Source: Nymphaea colorata
Lineage: Eukaryota > Streptophyta > Magnoliopsida > Nymphaeales > Nymphaeaceae
Length of the DNA stretch: 64,000 nt
Direction of reading: 5' to 3'
Assembly (NCBI RefSeq): GCF_008831285.2
Contig: NC_045144.1
Coordinates: forward strand, 4,518,268-4,582,267
In this document: one piece after another, positions 1 through 10,845 of the stretch
How the letters are laid out: the number at the start of each line of letters is the position of its first letter
Position numbering within the stretch: position 1 is the stretch's first letter
Position numbers and translations under genes: made by a program
The notes under the pieces: generated by a model
Database searches by the model: none
Told to the model about the DNA's origin: nothing
Seen by the model: the letters and a program-made list of their open reading frames with translations, nothing else

Positions 1-1
1 A

Positions 2-565
2 AGTGCCCAAAGAGTATTGGGATACTTAAAGAATGACCCATGGAAATGACTACTCTACACTCGACAAGATCAACTAAGCATTGAAGGATACTCTGACGCC
101 GACTGGGCAGGATGCACAGATACTAGGAGGTCTACCACAGGATACTGCATATTTCTTGGAGGTAACCTTGTGGTATGGAGAAGTAAACGTCAAGAAGTTT
201 GTTCCAGGTCCAGTGCTGAATACAGGGCGGTTGCTATGGGGGTTACAGAGATGTTATGGCTCAAAATTCTTTTAGCAGATATTGGGGTTAAAATGGAAGA
301 GAAGATGAGGATGTATTGTGACAACAAGTCTGCGATTAACTTGGCAAACAATCCGGTCATGCACGACAGGACCAAACATGTGGAGATCGATCGTCACTTC
401 ATACGGGAACGCATAGATTCAAAGGAGTTGATTCTGCCCTATATGAAGTCTGAAGATCAAGTTGCGGATGTCTTAACTAAGTCTTTATGTACATCTCAAT
501 TTGAGAAAAATGTTAGCAAGCTTGGCATGTTTGACATGTGTGCCAAGCTTGAGGGGGAGTGTTAG
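2..565 (+). pseudogene. Ty1/copia RNase H, 3' end of pol (element 1)
   Basis: This is the C-terminal RNase H region of a copia polyprotein; the rest lies left of the window. In one frame it reads YSDADWAG, then STTGYCIF, SRSSAEYRA, YCDNKSAI, the HVEIDRHFIRE block and the closing DQVADVLTKSL. This is the canonical order for copia RNase H. The frame is open from base 2 except for a TGA at 47-49, where relatives usually have Trp, so the copy is inactive as read. It stops at 563-565, overlapping the first bases of the LTR, and a GAGGGGGAG polypurine tract (551-559) sits just before the LTR. The element entered the 3' LTR of the minus-strand element to its right. Confidence 0.9.
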
Positions 566-864
566 AATATATTGTATTGGGAACCGGGTCCATATCTGGA
601 CCCGGTCCTATGGGTCACGGATACCGAGGCGGGCTCGGTACCCTAGGCGGCACTCTTTCTCTCCCTCCTATATATTCTTCACTTACATGTAATCGTTGAG
701 TTAAGTGAATATTATTTTCTCTCTCCTAGGGTTGCGGTTTGCCCCCTAGGTCAGAGCTTCCCCATGGTTTTTCACCTCTTTCTGAGGTTTTCCACGTATG
801 TATCCGTGCCCCATAGGACCGGGTCCAGATATGGACCCGGTTCCCAATACAATATATTCTAACA
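560..864 (+). repeat. 3' LTR of element 1, with 65-bp inverted termini
   Basis: The left edge is fixed by the polypurine tract followed by TGTTAG, and the right edge by TTCTAACA followed by sequence matching the LTR of element 2. The LTR is 305 bp. Its first 65 bases (560-624) and last 65 (800-864) are reverse complements with one mismatch, near position 615. Each arm contains its own palindrome, ACCGGGTCCA, four bases, TGGACCCGGT. A TATA-like CCTATATATTC lies near 668-678. Such long terminal inverted repeats are unusual, because most LTRs share only TG..CA ends. Confidence 0.9.
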
Positions 865-996
865 AACTACAACATAGAATCCTATGAGACTCTTCACATG
901 TTACAAGGACATTAAATATCTTAACACATTCAATAAGGAGGTGGAATCCTAAGAGACTCCTCTTCAACGTGCTGGTGAAGGATTTATATTTTAACA
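865..996 (-). repeat. Truncated 3' LTR of element 2
   Basis: Bases 870-996 match 5905-6031 closely. Differences include CTATGAG versus CTAGGAG and CATTCAATA versus CATTCTATA. On the minus strand it begins TGTTAAAATATAAATCC directly after the purine tract. Homology ends where element 1 begins. Confidence 0.9.
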
Positions 997-3900
997 CCCT
1001 CCCTCAAGTTGTGCATGGTTTTGCACCATGTACAACTTGCCTTTTAGAAACCAGAATCGTTCCTTTGTTAATCATTTTGTAAATAAGTCTGCAACTTGTT
1101 CATTTGTACGAACATAAATAGGCTGAATCTCCTTGTCTTCCACCTTTTGTCTAACAAAGTGTTGATCAATCTCAATGTGCTTTGTTCGACCATGTTGTAC
1201 GGGATTAAAGGCAATGTTAATAGCGCTTTGATTATCGCACATTAACATTGATGTTTTAATCTTTTCTCCAATGTCTTCTAGCAAATGTCTAACCCATGTA
1301 ACTTCAGCAGTACCTGCAGCCATGCATCTGTATTCAGCTTCAGTGCTGGATCTTGCTATTGTCTTTTGCTTTCGACAACTCCAAGACACAAGATTACGTC
1401 CAATGAAAATACAAAAACCAGAAATGGACTTTCTTTGATCGGGATCTCCAGCCCAATCTGCATCTGTGAATGTCATAAGTTGATGTCCAGTAGTTATATT
1501 TTCACTCTTACCATAAACTAAGTCATCTCCTGCTGTCCCTTTAAGATATCTTAATATTCTTTTGACAGCATCCATGTGAGTATCTTTAGGTGCATGCATA
1601 AATTGAGATACTTGATTCACAGCATATATAATATCTGGTCTAGTAAATGTAAGATATTGAAGTGCCCCAACAATACTTCGATATTGCGTAGGATCTTCAT
1701 ATAACTCCCCATCTTGAGCACTTAGTCTTTGATTTAGAACACTAGGAGTTCCAACAGGCTTACAATCAGACATACCTGACTTTTTCAGCAGATCCAACGT
1801 GTATTTCTGTTGTGTCAATGTGAGGCGATTATTGTGCCTATCAATCTCCACTCCAAGAAAGAATCGATTATTGTGCCTATCAATCTCCACTCCAAGAAAG
1901 AATCGTAAATCACCAAGCTCTTTCATTTTGAAGTTTTGCATCAAAACTTTAGCTTCTTCTATGTGTTTTTCTGAATTGCCTGTGATAACAATATCATCAA
2001 CATATATAAGAAGTAAAGTAAATATGTTTTCCTTTCGATAAATGAAAAGAGAGTGATTTAGAGGACATCTCCGAAAACCACATTCTTGAATCTTGCAAGA
2101 GAAACTGTCAAACCACGAACGTGAGGCCTGTTTAAGTCCATAAATAAATTTTCTTAGTTTGCGAACCCATGCATGAGAGTCTCCTTTCGTGTATCCTGGA
2201 GGTTGTTCCATATATACTTCCTCCCTTAAATCACCATGAAGAAAAGCATTCTTCACGTCCATTTGATGTAGTCTCCATCCATATTCAACTGCCAATGATA
2301 TAATCACGCGAATTGTTCCCATTTTGATCACAGGGCTGAATGTCTCATCATAATCTTCTCCATATTGTTGTGTAAACCCTTTTGCTACTAACCTTGCTTT
2401 GTGTCTTTCTATGTTGCCGTCAGGTTTGTATTTAATTTTGTATACCCATTTGGAGCCCACTACGTTCTTTTCGTGTGGCCTCGGAACGATCTCCCATGTT
2501 CCACATTCACGCAAGGCATCCATTTCTTCTTTCATAGCCTTTCTCCAATGATGTGATTTTGATACTTGATCAAATGAAGTAGGTTCTTCCTCCTTGCCAA
2601 CTTTTGCCATGAATAACTGAAAATCAAGTGATAAAGAATCATAGCTAACCCACCTGTGAATGGGATGACGAATGCGTTGGGATCTTCTAAGGTAGGGCAT
2701 GTTGTCTTCTTCACTGTGAGCATCTCTGTCCCTTAGTCGTCGACTGTAGATAAGACCCGAATACCGATGTGCATCGTTGCTCTGTTCTTCATTATTGTTT
2801 TCGTGATGACTTGATGACTGTGTTGGATCTTCTTGATTTTCACTTTGAGCCATATACGACGGTTGTATTGCTCTCTCTGAATCTTCACTTTGAGGCACAT
2901 CATTTTCTATAACAGGATCTGCATTGAATATCTGTGTACTGGTCCAGGGATCATAAGATTCAATGGTCATAGGCATTTCATTTGTATTATCAAAACTATG
3001 TTCATCAAAAATGACATTCCTTGAAGTTTTGATACGTTTAGTTGTTGGATCATAGCATCGAAAACCTTTATATTCATCAGCATATCCAACGAATCTACAT
3101 TGAATAGTTTTGTCTTGAAACTTGTTCCTCAAGGCAGCATCAACGTGAACATAGCATACACAACCAAAAACCTTCAAGTTCTTGTAATCAGGTTGTTTGC
3201 CTAAGAGTGTAAAATATGGCGATTTAGACATCAAGAGTGTCATAGGCAAACAATTTATTATGTATACAGCAGTATGGAAGGCTTCAGTCCACAAGGAAAT
3301 GGGCACATTAGTATCATGCATCATGCTCATGGCGCTTTCAACTATATGTCGATGTTTCCGCTCAACTACACCATTTTGTTGTGGTGTGTAAGGGCAGGAA
3401 ATTTGTCTAGTTATCCCTTTTTCACGTAGAAATTCAATAAAATCAAGCGAGGAATATTCTCCCCCTCCATCACATTGAAAATGCACCACATTGGATGAAA
3501 ATTTAGTTTGAATCATGGCATAGAAGTTTCGAAATATGTGAGGTACTTCTGATTTGTGTTTCATGAAGTAAATCCAGGTGAAACGTGAGTAAGAGTCAAT
3601 GAATAAGACATAATATCTTGACCCAGACATAGAATCAATAGGGGCTGCCCCCATACATCAGAAAAAATAGTTTCAAAAGGTTTGGAAGCCCTTTGATTTA
3701 TATTATGGAAAGGTAAAACATGACTCTTACAAAGTCCACAACTTGAACATTTTTTGACACTTGAAGTAAGAGGTAAACTTGATCTTGGAATGAGACTATC
3801 TGTGACAAGTTTTTCAATGAAATGTCGACCACAGTGTCCTAGCCGACTATGCCACAAATCAGACTCCAAAAATTGGTTAGGGCCCCTTACTTTTGATTGA

Positions 3901-5345
3901 AAATGGCAAGAACTTGGCACTGATGACGCATTATGAGAAAGAGAAAATGTCTTCAATCCTATATCAAAAGTGGATGAATCCTTGGGTAGACATTCCTTGA
4001 GGACGTACATATTCCCTTGACGCTCCCCTCTAGCAAACATTTTCTTCGTTTGGAGGTCCTTGACATAGACAGAAGAAGGTGTGAATTCAACAGAAGAGCT
4101 TGTATCATCAATGAGTTTAGAAATGGATATGATGTTCTTTTTGATATTGGGAGCAAGAACAACATTAGACAGTGATAGAGACGAGGATGACAATGGAATA
4201 TGTGCATTTCCAATATGTGTAATAGGATGAGATTTTTCATCACCTGTTATAATGCAACTTCTACCGTAATGAGGGGATAAGTTAGTCAATTTACCTGCAT
4301 TTCCTGTCACATGGGTAGCTGCACCTGAATCCAAGAACCATTCTCCCTGCTCATTTTGCTTTATAGTCATCTTTGAGAATGCGGTCATCAATAGCTGTTG
4401 CATATCTTCAGCGGTGGATTTAGAACTTTGTCCTCCTTGTTTATAATCATGTCTTACCCCTTTGTTTTTATTTTGAGGATTAAACCAACATTGTGCCTTC
4501 ATGTGTCCTTTCTTGTTGCACTGAAAACAAATTGGTATTTTTCTTAAAGTATCCAAAGGAGACATACCTTGGTTATGTGGTGTTGGTAGAATGTCACGAC
4601 CACCATGGTTGGAGTTCCCATGGCTCTTACCAAACTTTACATTCATAGCCAACACATTTTGGGAGTTCCCTTGATCAGTCCTTTCAATGACTCTTTTCAT
4701 ATTCATTTCATGTTGGAGAAGTTTACCTTGTAGTTCGTTGAAGGAAGGCAGAACAGGAAGGACCTCAAGAGCTGTAATAAAAGCATGATAATCATGTCCA
4801 AGTCCATTCAAGGTTTGCTGCACCTTTTCCTTATCAGAAATGTTATTCCCTGAGGCAGTAAGTTGGTCTGCGACGGTCTTAATACGCTCCAAATAATCCA
4901 TGATAAACGTTGAACCTTTGCTCAAATTCTGAAATTCTTTCTTTAAGTACATAATTCGAGCTTCTGATATTTGGGAAAAGGTATCAGCAAGGGTTTCCCA
5001 TAATTCTTCTGCAGTACAATAATCAGAAACTGAAAGTAACACTTGTTGAGATAAAGTGGACAAAATATACGCAACCAGACTTTGATCACGTCTCATCCAC
5101 ATAGCATGTTCAGGATTGTTGTCTTCATGAACAGCAATAACTTCTCCTGCCTCATTTTTTATTTCCTGTAAGACGGATATTGGTGGAGCCTTTGTTGAAC
5201 CATCGAGATGTCCAAAGAGGCCTTGACTTCTTATGAAAGGCATGATTTGCCTTTTCCAGATCAGATAATTCTCATGGTTGAGTTTTTCGGTAATAAAGTG
5301 AGGAAGAAAACTTGAGGACATGCTAGAATGCGAAAGGTTTTCCAT
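991..5345 (-). pseudogene. Gag-pol polyprotein of element 2, frameshifted
   Basis: The gag ATG is at 5345; an upstream in-frame ATG at 5444 has no gag similarity. In order along the minus strand come a UBN2-type gag, a CX2CX4HX4C knuckle (CFQC..H..C, about 4500), protease DSGA (about 4320), the HHCC GAG-pre-integrase motif (about 3860-3720), integrase with CDGGGEY and QNGVVERKH, RVT_2 with KWVYKIK, DVKNAFLHG and YVDD (about 2000), and RNase H with TDADWAG and SRSSTEAEYR. Damage seen: a one-base frame change near 3640-3654 after SDVWG, an in-frame 39-bp duplication in RT (1826-1903), and a TGA at 1072-1074 that cuts off the last 26 codons. The original stop at 991-993 lies inside the LTR. Nearly all of it remains open, so the element is fairly young. 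Confidence 0.92.
1826..1903 (-). repeat. 39-bp tandem duplication inside the RT domain
   Basis: Bases 1826-1864 are repeated exactly at 1865-1903. Translated, the 13 residues around RFFLGVEIDRHN occur twice just after the YVDD region. The frame is kept. Confidence 0.97.
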
Positions 5346-5554
5346 GACAGCAGAAAGGAATGGTATATAGGTAGAAAATGAGAGGGAAAGAAGACACGAT
5401 ATAACAAGATGTGTCCTTGGGTAAGCAAGAAGAAAAAGGAACAAGAATTGCGCAAGAAAAAAGTAAATTCAGGATAGAGACAAGATGAGAAAAGAGTTCT
5501 AACCAGATCAGACCTGTTTGGGCATTTCGTTTGGTAGAGATAACGTAACCTAGC

Positions 5555-5566
5555 GCTCTGATACCA
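5555..5566 (-). other. Primer-binding site of element 2 (initiator Met-tRNA)
   Basis: The minus strand reads TGGTATCAGAGC, the standard copia primer-binding site, directly downstream of the 5' LTR. Confidence 0.92.
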
Positions 5567-6031
5567 TGATAGAAATCTAGCACCAATATCTGTAACCAGA
5601 AAACAGCACTCACGCAGGAAGATAGAGATAGAGAGAGAGAGAGGGAGAGAGAGAGAGAGGGAGAGAGAGAATGAAAACAAGAAGAAACTGAGGAGAAGAA
5701 GCCGTAGCCAAAATGGTTTGCACGGCCTCTATTTATAATCCCATTTTCAGAATTCTAAGAGTCTCCAATCGTAGAATCCTAGGAGATTTCACAAGCTCCA
5801 AGGACATTAATTACATCATAGAAACCTAAGAGACTTCACATATTACAAGGATATTAACTATAACATAGAATCCTAGGAGACTTCCCATATAACAAGGATA
5901 TTAACAACATAGAATCCTAGGAGACTCTTCACATGTTACAAGGACATTAAATATCTTAACACATTCTATAAGGAGGTGGAATCCTAAGAGACTCCTCTTC
6001 AACGTGCTGGTGAAGGATTTATATTTTAACA
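5567..6031 (-). repeat. 5' LTR of element 2 (465 bp)
   Basis: On the minus strand it runs from TGTTAAAATATAAATCC (6031) to CTATCA (5567), just before the primer-binding site. TATAAAT (5731-5737) is a good TATA box, and a GA-rich tract (5630-5669, read as CTCT on the transcript) lies downstream of it. Between about 5768 and 5960 there are four imperfect copies of a roughly 50-bp unit built on tAGAATCCTAGGAGACTtCacat..ACAAGGATATTAA, which look like tandem enhancer-type repeats. Confidence 0.88.
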
Positions 6032-6084
6032 AGAACTACATCAATTTTTGGTTACGATTTTTTTCTTTCTGGACATAAGTTGTA

Positions 6085-6235
6085 ATGGGTGATAAAGGAA
6101 AAAGAACAATGCCTACAAGTAGAAGTGGAAATATGGCAAACAGTAGCAGTAGTGTTAACATCACTGCTACTGCAGAAATGGATTCATCTGAGCCTCCTTG
6201 GTGCTATCAACTAGGAAAAGCCAATGGTCGGAATA
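6085..6235 (+). pseudogene. Unidentified coding-like fragment replacing cytochrome c exon 3
   Basis: An ATG ORF starting at 6085 reads into the cytochrome c remnant at 6236 and stops at 6276. Its first 50 or so codons are Ser/Asn-rich and then read SSEPPWCYQLGKANGRNI. That faintly recalls the start of the BED/DUF659 region of plant hAT transposases (acidic-PxWxY then Cys residues), but the cysteines that should follow are missing because the sequence switches to cytochrome c intron/exon DNA. I treat it as a broken insertion fragment of unproven origin. Confidence 0.3.
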
Positions 6236-8912
6236 TTGTGCCAGGGATGTACTGGAATTTTGAAATAAGAGAGTGAGGAAAATGAAACAAACTAGACATT
6301 GAAATGCCGGAAAAAAAAAAGCAAATTCACCATTTTTATAATACAGCAAACACTTGGAATGAAAAGGCATAAAATTGGGATCACGTTTTTCAACGTCAAA
6401 GATAATATATTGGCATATTGCAATTCTATCCCAAAATGGAAATGTCTAAACTCATGGACGCTGAAGATTATACATTTCTTTTTCTTTTTCTTTTTCTCGA
6501 TCAAGCACGAGAATATCCACAACAAATTTTGAACCCAAGAGCCTAAAATTATGATAATGCAACCTATCTAGCTTTCCTTCTTCCATCAACTAATGTTACA
6601 CCTTTGCGCGACAAAACACAAGGTTAGACGGGCACATGCTAAAATAACATTTATTTTGTATACAAGTCAGATATAAACATGCACTCTAGCAATAAATGGA
6701 ATTTAAACATACAAAACCATATTTATCATATGTTTTGAAATGCCGGGAGTATGCTTTATGAACAAGTATTTGGTAGCAGACAATGTGAACAACTTTAGAA
6801 CTATTTAAATTTTAAACTCCATGCTCAAGTTTAAATCCTTATTGTGTAGACGACATTTTACCAGCAGAAAAGCCTATAAAAAAAGAATTTAAAAGACTAC
6901 CAATAAATAAATTGTAACAGAAAACCGGACACTCTTCAAAGAACTGTTAAATTAAGTTCAGGATTGCAAGAACAATATAAAAAATTGCTAAACATCAATA
7001 ACACAATTAGGCTTGTGCCTATGCTTTGCTAATCGCCTGGACAGGCTGTTCTAGGTGATCTGCCATTTCAAATATGCCCAGGCTCCATCACCTAAGGCAT
7101 CTACACACTCAATATCCTAGGCTTTCCTCCAGACCCACCCTAGACTTTTATTCTTGTCCTTTTCTTCTTCTTCTTATGCCATCTGCAGAATTTTTTTTTC
7201 ATTTTCCTGTCTTCTTCTGCCCTCTGAAATAGTTTTTCGCCTTCTCCTTCTTCTGCACTGCTATTTATATGAAGATTTCCTTTTTCTCATTCATCTTCAT
7301 GTTATTGCTCATTTATTATTATATTTTGAATATTTGCATGACAAGGATTTTAATTCCTTTTCTATATATATGTATTGAACATCCTCATACCTTTTCTTGT
7401 TTATTAAAATTATAAGAAGACAATTTCACCACAAGCCACATTAATGTGGAAGCACGATTATGTTAAGATTTACGTTGTCATTCTTTCAATTAGATTGGTA
7501 GTTTCAGGCTACAGATCAATTTTTTAGCTTTCAGAAATTAAATCAGAGACAGATTAAATGCCATTCAGCAAATTAAAAAACTTGACATGCTCTATAACAT
7601 TGCTCAAAAGTGATGTTAATACTCTCATTTATACTATTTGACCTTGAATTTTAATTGTTCAAAATTCATTAAGAGGGAGGTTTAAACTTTAAAACTTTAA
7701 ATAAAAAAAATTATAAAAACCCTAATCCATGCGTGTTTGGCTTTTGCATTTTCCTGCAGCCAGGTATACGTTCTCTTTCCCTCCCCCTTTTCTTCTTCCT
7801 TCTTACTCCTCCACCTCCATTTTCCCCTCTCTTTTCGGTGAGGACTGCATCCAAGCAGCACCTGCACCATAGGCCACATGTGCATTGCATCAACATGGGT
7901 GCAGCACTCAAAGTCAGGGTCCACGTACAATAGCCTTCAACACTAATTAATGACATTCTGTAGTCTGTACGCTTAATCCAATCTCCCCATTACATAATTC
8001 TATCATTTTTCATATTTTTGTACCCAACTTTTTTGACAGCCTACGCCTGACTACTAAGATTGGATGATAAACATGCTTCTGGTTGGAAGTGAAAATAGGA
8101 AAGTCATTATCGTTACCAGTACAAAGGAACAAAGAGGATATCAAATTGAAACGAAAAGAACAAAACCCACGAAGGTCCTGCCACCTCCAGTTCCTCTTTC
8201 CTCCTGCAACTCTATAGCCATCCTAGATAACTAACTATCTCTAGCAAAACTACATAACAGGAGGGGACTAATAGCATCGAGCAAACTTGCAAACAGAATT
8301 CAACTAGGGATACCGATAAACTGCAAGTGAGAGAAAATAACTGCTAAGAATTTGAACCCAATTGGCTAACCCCAACTTTCATCATTTTAATTTGAAAATC
8401 ACTATAATCCTTAAGCTGACCCACATCTTCAGCACATTCTGCCAATAATATTAGCTGTGATGTATGTAACTCATATAAGAATCACAACGTCTTCAGAACT
8501 ATAATATTCAATTAATAGAAACATAATTTCCATTGATGCCATAAAAAAAAAATTTGTTCATCATGTCACAAAGTTCAACCAATTTTTCACAAGCAGACAA
8601 AATGGTTCTATATGGTAGCAAGCACATCGGAGTAAGTCATGTTTAGGTCTCTGCACATACAATATATATTCAGCTATATGAAATAGCAATATCCAATGCT
8701 TCAATGCAATGACGAAACTAACATAGGCTGAACAGGACATAGACAAAGTATAGAATAAAGCACAAGAAGATGATATACCTTCTTTGGATTGAGCAAATAA
8801 TCATACAAGGTTGACCCCTCCCACGTAACTGCCCGATTCTTGTTGGCAGCAGAATAGAAATATCCAGCGGCTGTACCAGACTGCCTTCCAAATAGGCCGT
8901 TCAAATTGGGAC
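6236..8912 (-). pseudogene. Cytochrome c pseudogene, copy 1
   Basis: A truncated direct copy of the gene at 13579-18638. Exon 2 (8779-8912, 134 bp) keeps its reading frame and both splice sites and encodes [14 protein letters not shown]...LLNPKK with two changes from copy 2 (Phe for Ser in GYxYS, Gly for Glu in WExST). Exon 3 survives only as 16 bp (6236-6251, coding YIPGT) before it joins unrelated sequence. Exon 1, with the CXXCH haem site, is absent: similarity to intron 1 runs to about 10055 and then jumps to DNA matching about 19485 upstream of copy 2. Without the haem-binding exon and the axial-Met exon it cannot make cytochrome c. Confidence 0.93.
6252..8778 (-). other. Former intron 2 of cytochrome c copy 1
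   Basis: AT-rich DNA collinear with intron 2 of copy 2 (13675-17032) but shorter. It lacks the 15137-15905 segment and carries 7853-8180 where copy 2 has a different block. It contains C/T-rich runs near 7150-7260 and 7760-7840. No gene is visible. Confidence 0.8.
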
Positions 8913-10055
8913 CTGCAATGTTTTATCATTATTCAGCATGCATTCAAAAATTCCAATACATGAAAATCATGGATACCACTGAGCCACCATATTGACAAAG
9001 ACAAAGAAGCTCACATTTGGTTGTACATAACATTTTTGCCATCATGGACAATAAGTCACAGAGAAAAGAACTGAAGAACAAATCACAAGTAGGCATACGT
9101 GTGCAGATGTTCAGTTGCAGTGCTCTAGATTTTGTTCTCCCCCTTTTCTTCCTGAAAAGGGAATTCTTCTTTTGTATGATCCTAAGCAACATCTACACAA
9201 ATTTTATGCCCTGAATAATGTGCAAACTGCAAACTGCCCACAGGTGACACTAAAACATGAACAAATATATGGCCTTCAGGTTGGACCATATGCCCATCCA
9301 TGCCTTTGAGTCTCAACCATAAGATCGTTTAGATGCACCAATACGTTTTACGGTTTTAGAATTATTTAACACCAAATTATAACCTAAAGCAGCCTCTCCC
9401 AACCGGCACCTGATGTTGGAACTACAAAATAGTGCCCTCAATCATACGGAAGGGATCTCAGGTGGTAAGCAGGTGGTAAGAGGGCAATCTGAAGGGTTTC
9501 AAGTTCAAAACTCTGGATGAAGTGCCAATCCTGCCACCCTCTTGCATATGCTTCCCCAGATTCTCCGACCTTCCCTCAGTTCCACAATGTCCAGATAAAA
9601 AGGAAATGGGGAGAAAAAAATCCCAAAAGATCAAATTTCCTAAACAAGAAGGGAGAGGAGAAAAAAGAAATAGCAATAGAAGATAATAATCGACCAACAG
9701 AACTGCAAGCGAGAAGCACAGCTCAAATTTCAATCTCATTGTCAAATCATTCCGACCAAGCTTTGCATATATTCTCCAAACTTGTTGCATCTGATGCCGT
9801 GAAAGTTTACTTTAACCGCAGAAAGCAACTACGGTGAAATCACATACAGAAGAAAATTATGACAGCAGAAAACCATTCCAAAAAATCAAAACCCACATGT
9901 CAGAAACTTAGTTCCCGCAAGCTTCGTCTCAACGGCAGAAGTAGCCACCAATCATGCTCCATTAAAAGGGGAAAAACAAGAACGCCCAACTGAAAGATCA
10001 ACAGCAGAGATCAATAAAACCATGAAATCAGACGCATAAAACACGAGTGCCGCGA
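8913..10055 (-). other. Former intron 1 of cytochrome c copy 1
   Basis: Collinear with 17167-18290 of copy 2, with small indels. It includes a SINE-like head near 9452. Similarity to copy 2 stops abruptly at about 10055, before the position where exon 1 should be. Confidence 0.8.
9452..9600 (+). repeat. tRNA-derived SINE-like sequence (copy 1)
   Basis: GGGATCTCAGGTGGTAAG followed, after about 40 bp, by GGTTTCAAGTTCAAAACTC resembles the A-box and B-box of a tRNA gene. An 11-bp duplication (AGGTGGTAAGC) disturbs the A-box in this copy. The same element is at 17698, so it predates the locus duplication. Confidence 0.45.
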
Positions 10056-10563
10056 AGATGCTCCCACGAGGGATGGGAAAGGACTTACTACTTGGTGGTT
10101 GAGATGCTTCGACCCAGCAGCTGCCAGTCGGGACGGACAGGAACCCCACTAGATCGATCGCCGGCTACAGTTAAAAGGGTGCTAAATAAATTTAAAATTT
10201 TTAAAGAGCTTCCACATGTGAATGAGAAAAATTTACACAGACGTGTCAATATAAAAATAAAAATTTTTGTGGGTTCGTGTGGGAATTCTCCACACGTCCC
10301 TCTACGCATGCCAGACGTCGGTGACTTGATCTTGGTTGAATGGTTGCTCATCGCAATGATCACCCCAAGTGTCGGGTGAAGCTCGACTGCACCATGGCTT
10401 TTGTTGACACAAATGTCTCCACCTGCCAACAACGGCCACAAGGACTTCGGAACAAGAGAACCCTTGCCTTCGAGAGCACAACAACGCGCACCTGTCAGGT
10501 GCCCTCAGTCACAAAAAATGTTCGTTTCCCATTGTTAACCTATCAATATATATATATATATAT

Positions 10564-10612
<49 letters not shown>

Positions 10613-10779
10613 GCTATCCATAGTTACCCAATCATTTTAACCAGGTTCGTTCATCATGAATGATTGTGAAAAAAAAAAATAAAAACTAATATTAAATTAT
10701 GAAAATAACCATCGTAATTTTTTTTTTATTTTTTTCTTAATCATCCATTATATTGAATAGAACCGTCTTTATTAAGTGA

Positions 10780-10782
<3 letters not shown>
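10056..10782. repeat. Upstream flank of duplicated unit A
   Basis: Similar to 19485-20365 upstream of copy 2. Shared landmarks are GTGGTTGAGATGCTTC, CTACAGTTA...CTAAATAAATTT, CTTGGTTGAATGGTTG, GACTGCACCA.GGCTTTT and a TA microsatellite followed by GTTCGTTCATC. It includes a (TA)n tract interrupted once at 10545-10605. No coding sequence is seen. Confidence 0.75.

Positions 10783-10842
<60 letters not shown>
10783..10842. repeat. (TA)n microsatellite, about 30 units
   Basis: Uninterrupted TA dinucleotides at the right edge of duplicated unit A. Confidence 0.97.

Positions 10843-10845
<3 letters not shown>

Larger units (their letters stand above)
865..6031 (-). mobile_element. Ty1/copia retrotransposon, element 2 (interrupted by element 1)
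   Basis: A nearly complete copia element read right to left: 5' LTR 5567-6031, primer-binding site 5555-5566 (complementary to initiator Met-tRNA, TGGTATCAGAGC on the minus strand), gag-pol 991-5345, purine tract 997-1008, and the first 132 bp of the 3' LTR (865-996). The rest of the 3' LTR is cut off by element 1, so element 2 is the older insertion. Domain order is gag, zinc knuckle, protease, integrase, reverse transcriptase, RNase H, as in Ty1/copia. Target duplications cannot be checked because one end is outside the window. Confidence 0.92.
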
